Positions 24,649 to 37,400 of a stretch of DNA of 64,000 nt are shown here, one piece after another. The stretch comes from Chlorella sorokiniana. Its lineage: Eukaryota; Chlorophyta; Trebouxiophyceae; Chlorellales; Chlorellaceae. The position numbers and the translations under genes are program-made. Position 1 is the first letter of the stretch. The number at the start of each line of letters is the position of its first letter. The DNA is taken from assembly GCA_025917655.1 (NCBI GenBank), contig CP084614.1, positions 1 to 64,000 of the forward strand. The letters are read 5' to 3'. The notes under the pieces were generated by a model. The model saw only the letters and a program-made list of their open reading frames with translations. It ran no database searches and was not told the origin of the DNA.

Positions 24649-25345
24649 GGGCCGCGCGGCTGGCGGGCTCGGCAAATGGCTGCCTGCAGGACCCGGCGAA
24701 GGAGGCCACCTGGCCCCCTTGGCGCCCCAAAGATGCGTCGCCCAATGAGACACCCTTGAGAAAGGCATCATTTGATTTTCGCTCCGACCTCACCGCACTG
24801 CGCCGCCCTGCCGCCCAGCGCACCGCTTGTTGCAGCGCTGGCGCACGCGGGCTGACGGCGCCCTCCGTCCCTCCCCCACAGAACAGCATCCTTTCATTGC
24901 CCTTCCTCGATGTACCAGATACCAGCAGTTTGTGTCCCGCGCTTTTGTTGGGCGGCGCGCCCCACCAGTGTTGCTCCATGTTTCCCGCTCTGTCTGCCGT
25001 GCTAGTCTAGAATTTAACAAACCCTTCAACTCCAGCTCTGAGAGGGGCCACCGAGTGTACGAGAACGCAGGGGCTGGGATCTCGACTGCGGGTGTCTGTG
25101 GCTAGCCCATGGGCTGGCAGGTGCAGCATGCCGCATCACAGCACAGCTTGCCCCTCCTTCTCATTCAGGTCACTACACAGCAGTCGAAGCCTGTCAAGCA
25201 CACTAAAAAAGGGTCAAGGCGTGCACGCAGCTCGTCCCTACCACTGGGCCCAGCAGCCGATGGCCCCCTCAGCCGCACCTACTGAGTGCTCCAGGCCGCC
25301 CCCTGCTGCCCTGACCAGTATGCTGCCGCACCCCGTCGTCGGGCC
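24649..25345. other. Convergent intergenic region
   Basis: About 0.7 kb lies between the ends of the plastid-type protein (+) and the kinase (-). It must hold both 3' untranslated regions. Frames here are short and show no family resemblance. I found no clear TGTAA for either gene. Confidence 0.5.
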
Positions 25346-28300
25346 TCACACCTCCCTCAGCCACTCCACGACCTGCGCCGCTGTAGGGCGCAGCGCTGGG
25401 TCCAGCTGGGTGCAGGAGCGGAAGATGCGGGTGGCCACAGGGGGAGCCCCTTCGGCAGCCTCACAAGCGGGCGCCTCCGTCAGTGTGTGGCACAGCCTGG
25501 GCGGGCGGGAGGGTATGAGGGGATGAGAGATACACCCGGCCACATCCTCGCTCAACACACTCTGACGCACACGAGCAGCTCCAGCACAGATGGCATGGTT
25601 GGAGTGTTCTGCAGCGCTTACCGGCTGCTGGGCGGCGCCGCCGCCCCTGCGGCGGCTTGCAGCGTGAGAGTGACAGCCAGGGGCTGGCGCTCTGCAATGT
25701 CGGCGCCGCTGACGAGCTCCCACACCAGCAGGCCGTAGCTCCAGATGTCGGCCTGCAGGTACAGAGGACAGTGGAGGGGAGGATGATGCGTAGATTGGAA
25801 GGCTGGAGCTGGTGCTGGCAGCACGTGGATTGGCTGAGGTCATGGCGATGAAGTGAACTTCTCGGCCCAACCCTGTCGATGCCCCCACGGCGGCCACTGC
25901 TGGCTCACAAGCGGGCCCCCTCCCCCTATCCCGTTCCTCCTACGCCGATCGCTAGCAGCAAGCTGCAGCCCACCTTGACGCCTGCCCGCTCTCGGCGCAG
26001 CACCTCTGGCGCGGCCCACAGCGGGGTCATGAGGGGCTGGGCTGTGACCAGGTCAGCCACATGTGGCCGCACCATGCCCACATCCCCAATCTTGGCCACA
26101 CCCTCCTCTGCAAAGCAGCAAGAGTTGACAGCATTCAGGACTGCCAACCCAAGCGTGCTCATGCAAGCACAGCAACGCCCCACCCGACAGCAGCACATTG
26201 GGCGACTTGAGGTCCCGGTGGCTCATCGGCGGGCGGCGGCTGCAGTGGGTGAAAGGGGTGGAGCGGTCACACCACCTGCGCGTTGGTACCCCATCAAAGA
26301 GCAGGCCGCAGGCAAGGCATGGCAGATGCTGCAGGCCAGGCCATCTACCGCCCCCACCCCCACCCCCGCCAGCCCGCCTGTGGAGGTAGTTGAGCCCCAA
26401 GGCCACGTCCAGGGCCACTCGCCGCCCCAGCCGCTCCCAGGCCAGCGCGGCTGGGTGCCGCCGCAGCGCCGTGTACAGGTCGCCGCCTGCGCAGGCAGGG
26501 GGCGGTAGGGAGCAAGCTCACTGGCGCTTTGCCAGCATGAAGCTGCTCTTCAAGCTAGGACACTCTGCAGGCGGCTGCCTGCCAGCTGAGAGGGGCCCAA
26601 GGATTGCGCAGGGGGAACCTTCAGGCGGCGCACCCTTCATCAGCTCAGTCACGAAAAACAGACTGCCACGCTCGAGGCAAACCCCGTAGTACTGCAGGGG
26701 AGAGGAAAGGAAGAGCGAAACGCAAGTGGGCGGTGCCAGGGAGGCTGCCGCAGCAGTATTGCCGCGACTGGCATCTCCCAGAGCTCGAGCCTCGACCAGC
26801 TGCCCACAGCGCTGTTAGAAGGCTGCTGGCCAGCAGCCTCCCTCCTGTGCCCTCAGCACCAGCTCCCACCTGCACGATGTTGCGGTGGTGCAGGGAGGAC
26901 AGGAGGTCCACCTCCCGCCGAAACGCTGCCAGCTCAGACTCTGCACGGTGACCAAGAGCACCGGCGCCTGCCACATCAGCGCAGTCATCACGGGAGTGCA
27001 TACAGCGTCCACGAGGCTCCTGCTGCTGATGCATGAAACGCCACTCCTCCCACGGCTGAAACGCTGTATAATGCAGCATGCCAGCCTCCCCACCTGATGG
27101 CGTCTGTGCCTTGACGCACTTCACCGCCACCTCATCCACGCCGTGCATCAGCCCCTGCGGTGAGTGGGCAGGGACCGGCGTTGGTGGAGGGGTGGGTCGG
27201 GATGGTACGGCAGATTGGGCAGGTTGGGCTGAGTGAAAATCTGGCAATGAAGCCCGCTCGTCCCTCATGACAGTTGTCGTTCGTAGGAGCCGCAAGCAGG
27301 CAGGAGGGGCATTGCTAGCGGCGCCACAGCTGCTGTGCCGGGCTGGTCGGCAGCCTCCAGTCGCAGCAGCAGCCCTGCCTTGAGCACCACCCCGAGCCGC
27401 CCTCCCCCAGCTTCACGTCCCGCCCGCTTGCGTCCTGCAGGGCGTAAAGGAACGGCGAACGTTTGATTTCAGCTTTTTGCCATCACGCAAGCAGCTGCTG
27501 TGCCAGTGCTTTGCCCCAACTGTGCAGCCATTCCACAGCCAGGCAGCCCCCATGTACCTGGCAGATCACAATGTCGCCGCGCTGCAGCAGCAGGCCGCCG
27601 CCCGGCATCCCGGCAGCCCTCTCCTGGTGGGTCAGACTGGCCGCATCAGCTGTGCCCCCCCGCTGGGCGACTGCTGAGGGGAAGAGGCCAGCGAGGCTGT
27701 GCCCCACAGCTCTTGGGCCATGCTGGCTGTGTCGGCGGTGCTGCGGGAACGTCCCAGGCCGGCAAGGTGGGCCCGAGGCGAGGTCGGCAAATCACCAGTG
27801 CAAAACGTCTCCCGGGGGTGCCGCTCGCTGGTGAGGGCGAGTCACGCAGCAGGCGGCCCAGCTGGCGGCGGGCTTTGGGGGCCAGCGCCGCCAGCGCAGC
27901 CAGCTGGGCGCCGCTCTCGGCCAGACTGCACAGTGCTGCGCCTGCCTGGGAGGAGCGTGCGCTGCCTGGCTGCCTCGGCTCTGATGTCAGGCTGGCGCGG
28001 GCGCTGCTGCCGTCTGAGGAGCTGGCGCGGGGATGGAGCACAGTGGAGGGGGTGGCTTCATGCTGGGGCTGGCCGCTGCCCAGCTCGAGCTCAGACAGGT
28101 AAGAGATGGAGTTGGAGGGCAGGAGCTCGTGCGACGGCTGCGGCCCTTGTGGCTGAGCTCCGGGCTGCTGCAGCAGCGCTGCAGAAGTGCGCATGGGGGA
28201 GGGCCGGCCTGGGGTACCCCCTGCGCAGCTGCCAGCAGCATCGCTGCCAGCTGGCGCTGCTGCGGGTCAGGCGCGCGCAGCAGCAGGCGCAGGGTGGGCG

Positions 28301-30221
28301 CGGAGGGGTACAGCGCGGCGGCTGCGCTGGGCAGCGCCTGGCAGAGGGTGCACAGCGCGCGCAGCGCTGCCGCACACAGCGCTTCCTGCAAGGCTGCCGC
28401 ATAGGCGTCCTGCAGGGTGTCCTGCACGGTGACGGGCCCCGCTGCAGTTTCTGCCACGCACTCAGCCAGGGCGGCAGCGGCGCCAGCGGCGGCGACAATC
28501 TGCGCGGCGCGTGTGCCGCTGGCTGCCACCGCCGCCAGCTGCTCGGCAGCTGCCAGCTGGGTGCGCAGGAAGCCGCAGCGCAGCGCGGCCACCAGCTCCG
28601 CGGCGGATGGGTGGCCGCCGCCGCTGCTGCTGGAGCTGGCGCCGCTGCCGGCAGGCGACAGGGCTGAGCTGGAGGTTGGCGGCCTGCATGCGGGTATTAC
28701 GACTGCCCCCCTCCCTCAGTGAGCTGCTGCTGCGCCTGCCGCTGCTGCACGCGCGGATTGCTGCCCTGCGTGGCTGACGTGGGCCCGGGGTGGCCTGACC
28801 CCGGGTGCCGCCCTGCCCCCGCTGCCCCGCCCGTGGCGGGGGATGCGAGGCGGCCCTCAGCGGAGACTGCTGATGCTGCCAGGCGGGCCGCGGGCCGCCC
28901 GCTGGAGTCTGCAAGGCGCCTTCGCTGCCGGCCGGTCGCTGCGGGGCCAAGCGGGACGCTGCTGCGGGTGTCTGGATAGGAGCCTCCCCAGCTTCTGCGT
29001 CCACCTGCCACCCGGGCTGGCTGCGCAGCACACGCAGCGCCTCTTCTGCCAGCTGGGAGGCTTCAGGGCTGCTGCAGAAAGCGGCCGAGGAAAGCACGGG
29101 GCCCGCCCCCGCCGCAGCCAGCACTGGTGCAGCGCCTGGCGCCCTGCAGCTCAAACAAAACATGGCAGACCGTTATAACCGCTCTTCGCCGCCACGCTGT
29201 CATGGCCCTTGGGTCTGGAAGACCGGCAGGCACCCATCAGGCTGCACTCCCCCGCCCGCCCACCTGGCCAGGCGCAGCAGCAGCGCCGCCGCCTCCCGCT
29301 CCACCTCCCCCTCGCTGCCGCTGCCTCTGTAGCGTCCTGCCAGCAGCCGCACCAGCATGCGCGGCAGCGGCGGCGCCAGCAGGCCCGCTCCCGCCGGGCC
29401 GCCGGGCGCCACGTCAGCAACAAAGCGAAGGATGGAGAGGGCGCGTCGGGCGGCCACACCCGCGCACGGCAGCAGCTGGTCTGCCCAGGAGAGTGGGGGG
29501 AGGGAAACATCAGCTGCCAGTCAATAGCCCTGAGAACATATAAGGCACACGACTGCTGCAGGTTGTCATTGCCCAGTCCACCCCCCCAGAACCCCCACCC
29601 AACACGGACTTCCCAACACACGCAGCAGGCACCCCCACCAGCATCCTCCGGGTCCAGCAGGCGCGCCACCTCAGCCACGCCGCCACTTCCCGCCAACTGC
29701 GCCGCCGCCAGCGCCGGCTGCGCGGCCAGCAGCTTTGCGATTGCCCGCAGCGCGCGGCGGCGGCCCCACCCCTCGCGCTGCCCCCGGCTGGGGCTGCTGC
29801 TGCCGCCACCAGTGCAGGGATGATGCGGAGGTCAAACATGCGGCGATCGATCGCCGCCGCCTTCCCAGCCAGTTGCGACACCAGAAACGCGGCCCCCATG
29901 CGCATCCGCTCCTCTGCCGCTAACGTGTTAGCTGCCGCCGCCCCTTCCCCGGCCGGCGGCTGCTCCAGCAGGTCCCTCAGTCGGGGCAGCAGGCTGGGAT
30001 GGGTCCCCAGCGCCGCCAACAGGACGCCATCCTCCCCCGCCACCTGCGTCGCGTCATATGAGATGCTTCGATACAAAACGCTCTTTCAAAAACACACCGG
30101 CAGGGCGCCAACCTGGCACAGGCGTTCAAGGGCGGCGGCGGCGGCGGGGGCATCGCCGCCCAGCACGGCTTGCACAAGATCCATGTCGCTGTCGAGGGCG
30201 GCACCAGTTCGTGCTTCCAGC
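25346..30221 (-). CDS. Armadillo/HEAT-like repeat protein fused to a TKL-type protein kinase
   Basis: The N-terminal two thirds (about 27500-30221) is Ala/Leu-rich helical repeat, e.g. MDLVQAVLGGDAPAAAAALE (about 30184), DGVLLAALGTHPSLLPRLRD (about 30030) and RMGAAFLVSQLAGKAAAIDR, consistent with armadillo or HEAT repeats, with a Ser/Pro-rich linker. The C-terminal third is a Ser/Thr or dual-specificity kinase of TKL type: Gly-rich loop LGEGGSG (about 27395-27415), VAVKCVKA (about 27130), helix C FRREVDLLSSLHHRNIVQ (about 26880-26935), hinge FFVTELMKG (about 26650), HRDLKSPNVLL (about 26187-26220), DVG in place of DFG (KIGDVGMVRP, about 26080), PLWAAPEVL (about 26010), ADIWSYGLLVWELVSG (about 25715-25760), and the last Arg motif LDPALRPTAAQVV (about 25370). 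Catalytic Lys, Glu, HRD Asp and DVG Asp are all present. The start codon is not settled: ATG 30184 is in the first supported exon, and another repeat-like exon (about 30265-30340) may lie upstream. The loop region is off frame by one base at 27390-27393. Confidence 0.82.
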
Positions 30222-31439
30222 CTGCGCAGGCCGCGTGACCATGAATGTTTGCCGAGTTATTGAGATGTGCCTAGCATGCACAGGCGGCGGGATGGCGGCC
30301 AGCAGCCGTAGCAGTGTGTGTGCCGTCGCGGCCACCACCCTACTGGCTGCTCAGGCCAGTTGAAGCTTGCTTCAACGGCGTCCAAGGTCGGTCTGCAGCC
30401 TTTGCAGGCCATGTTTCAGGCGGTGCTGCGCCTTCTCCTGGCTCACAAGACTCACCTGCTCTCGGGCCTGCCCAAGCAGGGGCCTTTTGTGCCTCCCTGG
30501 CTTCTACAGCAGGGACCCACTGGCACACCCAAACTAAGGGCAGCCCCTGCCTTGCGTGTCTAAATGGACCCTGGGGTACCCTCCAAACCGAAGCGGTGAA
30601 AGTCCTTCTTCGATTCTGTTTGTCTATCAACGATGTATGAGCTGTAAACCCGAAGAAGGGTCCAAAATATAGCCTGCTGCTGACCTGGCGCTTACGTGCC
30701 AGCGGCGGCACGCTGCGGTCCCAGCCAAAATGCACGGCAGTGGAGGACCATAGACAGCAATCCAGTTTCAGCTTGCTGCAGTTTCCCACCAAGAGACGCA
30801 TGGTGCACCCGCGGCGCTGATATAGCAACTGCCAGACGGTCCGAGTTGCGACAACCCCCTGCCTCTCCGCTGGCCACTTAATCTGAGCATTCAACGCTGA
30901 TCATGCCCATGCAGGCTTGTCAAGCATGGTTTGCAGGGCAGCCCGCGCACAGGCGAGAGCGGCTGGGGCCGGTTGTGCAGCAAGTCGAGGGGAGGGGAAA
31001 GATGCAAGGAGCGGCTGAGCGGAGGGGCAGCATAGATGTACGGTAAGCAAAAACAGAGGGGACGGGCGGGCAGGCGATGCGTCAAGGCAGAGGGGGAGTA
31101 AAGCAAGCAGAGTGGTCAAGAGCCTAAGGGTGGAGCCTAACGGGGTTGCGCCCCCCCGCCCACAAGCCGCACTCCAGCCAGGCACGGAGTGGCGCCCGCA
31201 GGCGCAGAGGGGCCGGGCAAAAGCAGGGGAGCAACAGAGGGGAGCGGGTTGGCCTGCCTAGGTCGGGGTTCGAGGGCGGGTGCCCCGCGCCAGCTGGCGC
31301 ACGTCAGTCGCAGTTCCTTCAGCAGAAATGAAAGCGGGGGAGGCGGCGGAGGGGAGGCCTCGCAGCGCTGTCGACGGGCCGTCCTCGTCGCCGCCGGAGG
31401 CGCGTGCTTCCTGGCAGCTTCGCGGCAGCTTCCTGGCAG
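30222..31439. other. Kinase 5' region and exportin 3' region
   Basis: About 1.2 kb separates the kinase gene from the exportin stop; both run leftwards. It should hold the kinase promoter and leader, possibly one more repeat exon near 30265-30340 (frame with HTLLRLLAAIPPPVH), and the exportin 3' untranslated region near 31100-31439. The long minus frame at 30340-30894 has no recognisable family and atypical composition for this genome's proteins, so I do not call it. Confidence 0.45.
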
Positions 31440-34400
31440 CTAGTCGCTACCATCCATGTCGTTGTTCTCATACGGGTTCAGCATGCCCGGCACCTTGGCC
31501 ATCTTCTGCCGCTCCGCCTCGGCCTGCGCACCGCACAGAGAGAGCGATAAGAATGCATGCCGATGATGCAAGCAGCATGCAGTGCGGCTTCCCCCTGCCT
31601 TATCGTGAGAGAAGCAGCGTGCACACGTGCGCTGCTGCGCTGCAGCATGCATGCTGCATGCGCCCGTCAGCACTCCTTGCAAACAAATGCCCTCCACGCC
31701 ACCCCTCTCGCCACCCGCACTGCTCTCATCCCTCTCATCCTTCCCACCTGCGCCGCCACTTCCTCGGTGAACAGGTCTGCGTTGTTCTGGTCTGCAAACT
31801 GGTTTGACTGCACCAAGAAGTCGCGCACGTGCTGCTTGAAGGTGGGGAACTCCCGCAGCTGCATCATGCCCAGCACCGTCGCCTGCAAAAAAGGGGGCCG
31901 AAGGGGGAGGAACGGATGGGTGCCGTTTTGAAGGCGCATGAGCAGGTGAGGGAGGGGCACACGAGGGTGAAATTAGCGCAGGTGGCCCTGTAATGGCCTG
32001 CCTCACCTGCACTTGCTGCGGGCGCAGGTTGGGGAAGGAAGTCGCCAGCAGGTTGGTCACAAACTGCTGCACGTACTCGGCGTTGGAGGGGAAGGCGGCC
32101 GCGCCCTGCGCCGCCACGTCCCACAGCGGCGCGGTGATCACGTCGGGCCGCTGCGGAGGGAGAGGCCACAGGTTGAGCGGTGACGGGCGGCGGCAGTGCT
32201 GAATATCGAAAGTTTCAGTCACGGCGCTTGCATTGGTGCCAACACAGCTCTGGTCCTCTGGTCATGCCAGCCTGGCAATCAAAGAGCATGCTGCAGCAAG
32301 CCCTGCATCTGGGCCCACCTGCGCCACGGAGAAGAGGTGGTGCAGGATGCGCGTCTGCAGCTTGAAACCGGGCTTGTGGAAGGTGTCTGCAAAGGGAGGG
32401 CAACAGGAGCAGGGGAGAGGGAGGGTGGGGGCCAAGCGCCCACGGAACACGAGGTAGCGTGGCCTTGCGGGCGATTTGTTTGCAAGCGACAAGGCGGCTG
32501 GCAGACCACCTGTCTAGCAATATTAGCTGTACTCCTCATTGCCTCCATTTTGCAAGGCAAGCCCCAGATCAGTTGGCAGGCCCTCACCCCCCTGGATCTT
32601 GAATCTCAGCTGTTATCCCCTGCTTTTCCTGCCACGTTCCCCGCCCTGCCGCCTGGCCGTCTCCTGCCGTCCCTCCCCTCGTCACTCACCCGTCATCACC
32701 GCAAACACCTCCTGCACCAGCTGCGTGTAGAATGCCTGGTAGAAGGGGGTGGCGGCGGGGCTGCCCATGAACATCACCAGCAGCTCGTGCAGCAGGTTGA
32801 GGCCTGGGGGTGGGTGAGGAGGGTGGGAGGGGGGTTGGGTGGGAGGTGCCTGAACGAGTGTCGCAATGGCCAATAAACGAATCTGCCGGAGAGATGTGCG
32901 ACGACTCCAGGTAAGCCATGGTGATATTGGTGCAAAGAGCAGTCGAGCCGGCCACGCAGCAGGCAGCAACTATCACAAACAGGCAGGGGTGCTGCGTCAA
33001 GAGCGGCCGCCCACCTGTGTCGGCGATGTTGCGCTCTGTGTGCCGGAAGGCCCAGATGATGGAATCGATGACGAGCTTCAGCTGGGTCTTCGCCGCCATG
33101 GCAGGGGCGAATCAAGCGACGTGTCAGACAACGTGAGGGAGCTGAAGGCGCAGGATGGCACCAAGGACGAAGGAGGGTGCAAAGGGCAGCCAGCTTGCAG
33201 CGAGCAATTGCAGCATGGCAGGAGCTGAGGCGACATACGAGGAGGGGAGCAGGGGAGCGGGCGGCGCAGCGAGAGGGGCTGACCCACCTGGCTCATGGCG
33301 AAGAGCGTGGCTGAGCAGTGGTTGGTGATGGCGCGCAGCAGGGAGAAGAACTGGAGCCGGTGCTCGGGGTAGTCCTGTATCGGGTGCAGTGCAGGTGCCG
33401 GTAAAACAAAGGGCCGGCGTTTCGGGAAGTAGCAAAGGGTGGCTGCAGCGTGCGCAGCCTGCGCTGGCGCCGAGGCGGCCCTGGCGGACGAGGCCTGGCG
33501 GGCGCTGGCTTTCTTCTGCCCACTCCTTGCATGCCGCCCGACGAATTCGCGTGTACGCCCAACAAAAACAGCCCGCACCTCGAAGTTCCGGGTGATCATC
33601 TGCAGGGTGCACTCGAAGACAGCGCCGAAGATGCGCGGCACCTCCGCCTCCATCTTGCCCCGCAGGCGGTTGATGATCATGGCAAACATGGACAGCACCT
33701 CGGCATCGCTGCAAAGCAAGGGTTGGGCGGGGCAGTGCGGAGCGGGAATCAGCAGCAGCCACGTGGTGTTGGGGTGCATGCAGCAGCGGTGCGCAAGAGG
33801 CAAGCAAGCCTCGCAAAGTGGTCGCCGTGCATGCTGGAACAGGGCCAGCGTGTTGAGACCATCAAGCAAAGCACAGGCGCCTGAAACCCACCGGGCGTCC
33901 GGGTTGTTGCGCGAGTAATCTCCCAAGATGGGATCCATCATGGCCGGCACGTACTGCAGGCCACAGGACAGGGGTGCGAGCAGCATGAAACCTGACCAGC
34001 ACTCCCTGGCGCTGCCAGCGTATGCAACAGCACAAGAACCAGGGGCACAGACCCCCAGCTTCGCAGGAAAGTGAAACAAGGAAAGCAGGGGCTCCCATCC
34101 CACATGCAGAAGACCTCCTACATAAGCCAAAACACAGGTTGGGCAACGGACGCACCTGGGTGGCCACCAAGTCTGCGTCCTCCGCCTTGTCCACCAGCGT
34201 CTCTATCAACCGCAGCGTCACCTTCTTCACCGACCGCATCAGCTTCACGGCGCTGGTCTTGGAGGCGTGGGGGCCACCGCTGGCGATGGCGGCAGAGATG
34301 AGCTCGGAGTACATCCTGCAGTGCAGCAGGGTGGTGGTTTACGTGTGTGTGATGTGTGTTCCAGGGTGGGGAAGGGGAGCGGAGTGAGAGGAGGACGCGG

Positions 34401-37400
34401 CAGTCCTCTCCCCCACACACACAGAGCAGAGGTAGAAAGCACCCTCACTTGTACACGGCCAGCGTGTCGAGGAAGATGAGGTTGAACTGGGTCACAAAGG
34501 GGTGGCCCAGGCTGCTGCACACAGACACGTTCGTCTGCGAGGGAGGGGCGGGGGATCCATGAGCGTCGCACACAAGCTGGTGACCAGGCAGGCCAAGGTT
34601 GCGAGGCCGCATTAAGCGTTTCCGCACCACACAGCAGGCAGCCCCTCCAGACGCCATCACTGGTTGTTGCGCGGGAGGCCCATCCCTCTGTGCACACACA
34701 CACACAGGACCCAGTCATACCCTACCGTCGCCAAGGCACCCACCTGCAGGATGTTCTGCACGTTGCGGATGACCTCCGCCTGCTTCAGCACCTCCACGCT
34801 CTGCTTGGCCTGCTCGATGATCTGCTGCCAGGTGGCGTTGGGGGGCCCATGAGTCGCTGCAGGTACTCGTCCCGTCGCTTGGCGTCTGCGCAGGGTGGGC
34901 AGAGGTGTGGTGTGGGGAGGCTATGCAGCTATACCTGGCCCGACCTGGCAGCTCTAACCCGGCGCATGGCCTGGCGGCAAGCACTAGACTTCCATGCAGC
35001 CGCTGCCAAAGCACAACCGCTGCCGGCCCTGGCCCACACCACAACCGGCGCACCCGTGTCTGCTGAAATCATGAGCCCCACGGCCTCGTAGAACATGTGG
35101 ATCTGGTGCGTCTCCAGGTCCTGGATGGTGGCCGTCAGCCCCGTCAGCAGCTCCGAGATGAAGGGCTCGCTCTCGCCCACCTGAATAAAAAATGCGAGGG
35201 GTGGAGGGGTGAGTGGGAGCTGGGGATTGTGAGATGTAAATGTGGAGGGGCCAGCAACAGCTTGCAGGAAAACAACCGATGCGGAGCGGGTGTGTTTGGA
35301 GGGAGCAGAGGTGAGGGGAGCGAACAGTCAGGCGAGGCAGCGCAGGGAGGGCATGGCTTGGCAGGCGTTCCGCGACCGATGCGCACCGCACCAGCTGGCA
35401 CACCCACCTGCATCACCACGAACTTGCGCTTGCACTTGGACACAATTTTGAGGAAGGTCTCGCAGGCCATGTCCTGTCGAAGAAGGGGTGGGGAAGAAGG
35501 AGTGCAACAGTGTGAAAGGGTGAAGGCAGGCAGAAGAGAAGCGTGGGCCGCCAAGCAGCCAGAGGGGTGCACGCCTGAAACCATCCGATCCGCATCCACG
35601 CCAAGCAGCGGCGGCCGGCCAGCAGCTGCTTGCGTGGAGGGCAGCCATGAGCCCGCAGCTCCCCAGGCTGAACAGTTGTCCTGGCTGGACACACAGCAGC
35701 TGAGAACAACTGACAAGGCCAGCAAGCAATTCACCTGCACGCCCGGGTGCGTCTCATGCATGAACTCGAAGAGCTTGTTGACCACTGTCTTCAAAAACTT
35801 CCAGTGGTTGCGCAGGAAGCGGGGTACTGCCCCACCACGTACCTGCGGTACAGCAGCAGCATGGGAGCCGTGGGTTGACGGTACGAAGGGCAGCTGCTTG
35901 CTTGCCGCATGCAGCAAAAAGCTTGGGAGTATCAAACCTGCCATTACACCAGCAATCACACCATAGCAAAGCCTACCTCTGAACCCCCTCCCAACCCCCA
36001 AATGTGCTGCAGCCTCACATGATGTTGGATGCGATGACAGCCTTGTTGTCCTTGCCGCGCGTCACCTCACACAGGTTCAGCAGGTCGCGGATGACGGTCA
36101 CCAGGAACCTGGGCGGGCGGGAGGGGGGGTGGGTGGGTGGGTTTCAGGGTAGATCAGCAGTATTTCCAAAGAAGAGAGGGCCAGCAAACAACCTATGGCA
36201 GCGGCAGCGGGCAGGGGCGTGCAGTGCTGGCAAGCACTAAGCGGCCGGCCCTGGCCCGTTGCTGCGGGGCACGCCCGCAGCTGTGCCCCACCACCTGCAA
36301 TGCCCCCTCAGCTCCCACCTGTTCTCCTGCTCCTCCACCATTGAGCCCGAGATCGAGCCAATGGCCCAGCACAGGCGGTTGAGCGGCGCCCAGCCCAGCT
36401 CCCGACCGTTGAGCTGCGCCTGCGGGGCGGCAGCGGCGCGGCATGCAGGAGCAGCAAGTGAGCGGGCAATATACACAAGCGACACCAGCCCTGGCAACAA
36501 CTGTGTGTGGCTTCCAGCAAGCGAACTGACTCCCCAGCCTTCCCACAATAGTGTTGTATACTGTTTGGGGCAACCAAGCCAGGGCAACATACTCTTGACC
36601 TGCTGTAACCCCTCATCCTCACCACTCCAGGCCGCCCTTGAAACCCCCCGAGCCCCCACCTGCAGCCTCAGCTTGTCCAGCATCTGGTGCTCGGTGTCGT
36701 CGTGGTCGAGGTGCGACAGGTAGACGAGCGTCTCGTGCATCGTCTTGTACCGTGCCAGGACATCTGCGGTAACAAGGGCGGTACGGGGCGGGGACGTGCG
36801 TTGCAGGAGGAGCAGTGGGCAGCCATGCAGCGGGCGACCGCAGCTCGAGCCTGTCGTGCAGCGGGGCAGGGGCCCAGCAGAGTTTAGACCGGTGCCCTGC
36901 TGCCGCACCACCCTCCACCCATCCACACTCAACCGCACCGCCCACCTGTGTCCTTCATCGTCTCCCGCACCACATTGCCGTTCTCGTCCTCCACCACAAT
37001 CACCTCCTCTGGTTTGGCCATGCGCGCAATCATGAGCGCCCGCAGCTGGCTCAGCGTCTTTTGGTAAAGAGCGCGACGGGCCAGCGGGCGCCCCGGCGCC
37101 GCCTCCGCCAAAGGCAAAGGGTGCGGCAGCGGTGCTGCTGGGCTCAGCTGTGCACACTGAGGAGTAGACGTCCGGGACGAAGAAGTTCCAGTACTCAAGG
37201 CAGATCTTGAACACCTGCGGCAGTACAGGGACAGAACAGATGCGGTGCGGCGCTCAGCCCATGCCAGCGCACAGTTGCTGCTGCAGCCCCTGCTGCAAGA
37301 CAGCGGTGACCCGGTCAGTCTGGAAGCTGCAGGACGACCACATATGAAAAGGCCACCAACGCACGTCGCAGGAGCAGCAAGACACAAAAAGCACAGCAAG

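Noticed and set aside
26060-26100. Kinase read as a pseudokinase because DFG is DVG
   Set aside because: The Asp that binds metal is kept, as are HRD, the VAVK lysine and the helix C glutamate. Only the middle residue differs.
30340-30894. Minus-strand frame of 184 codons as a gene
   Set aside because: No splice or start context, no family match, composition unlike neighbouring proteins.
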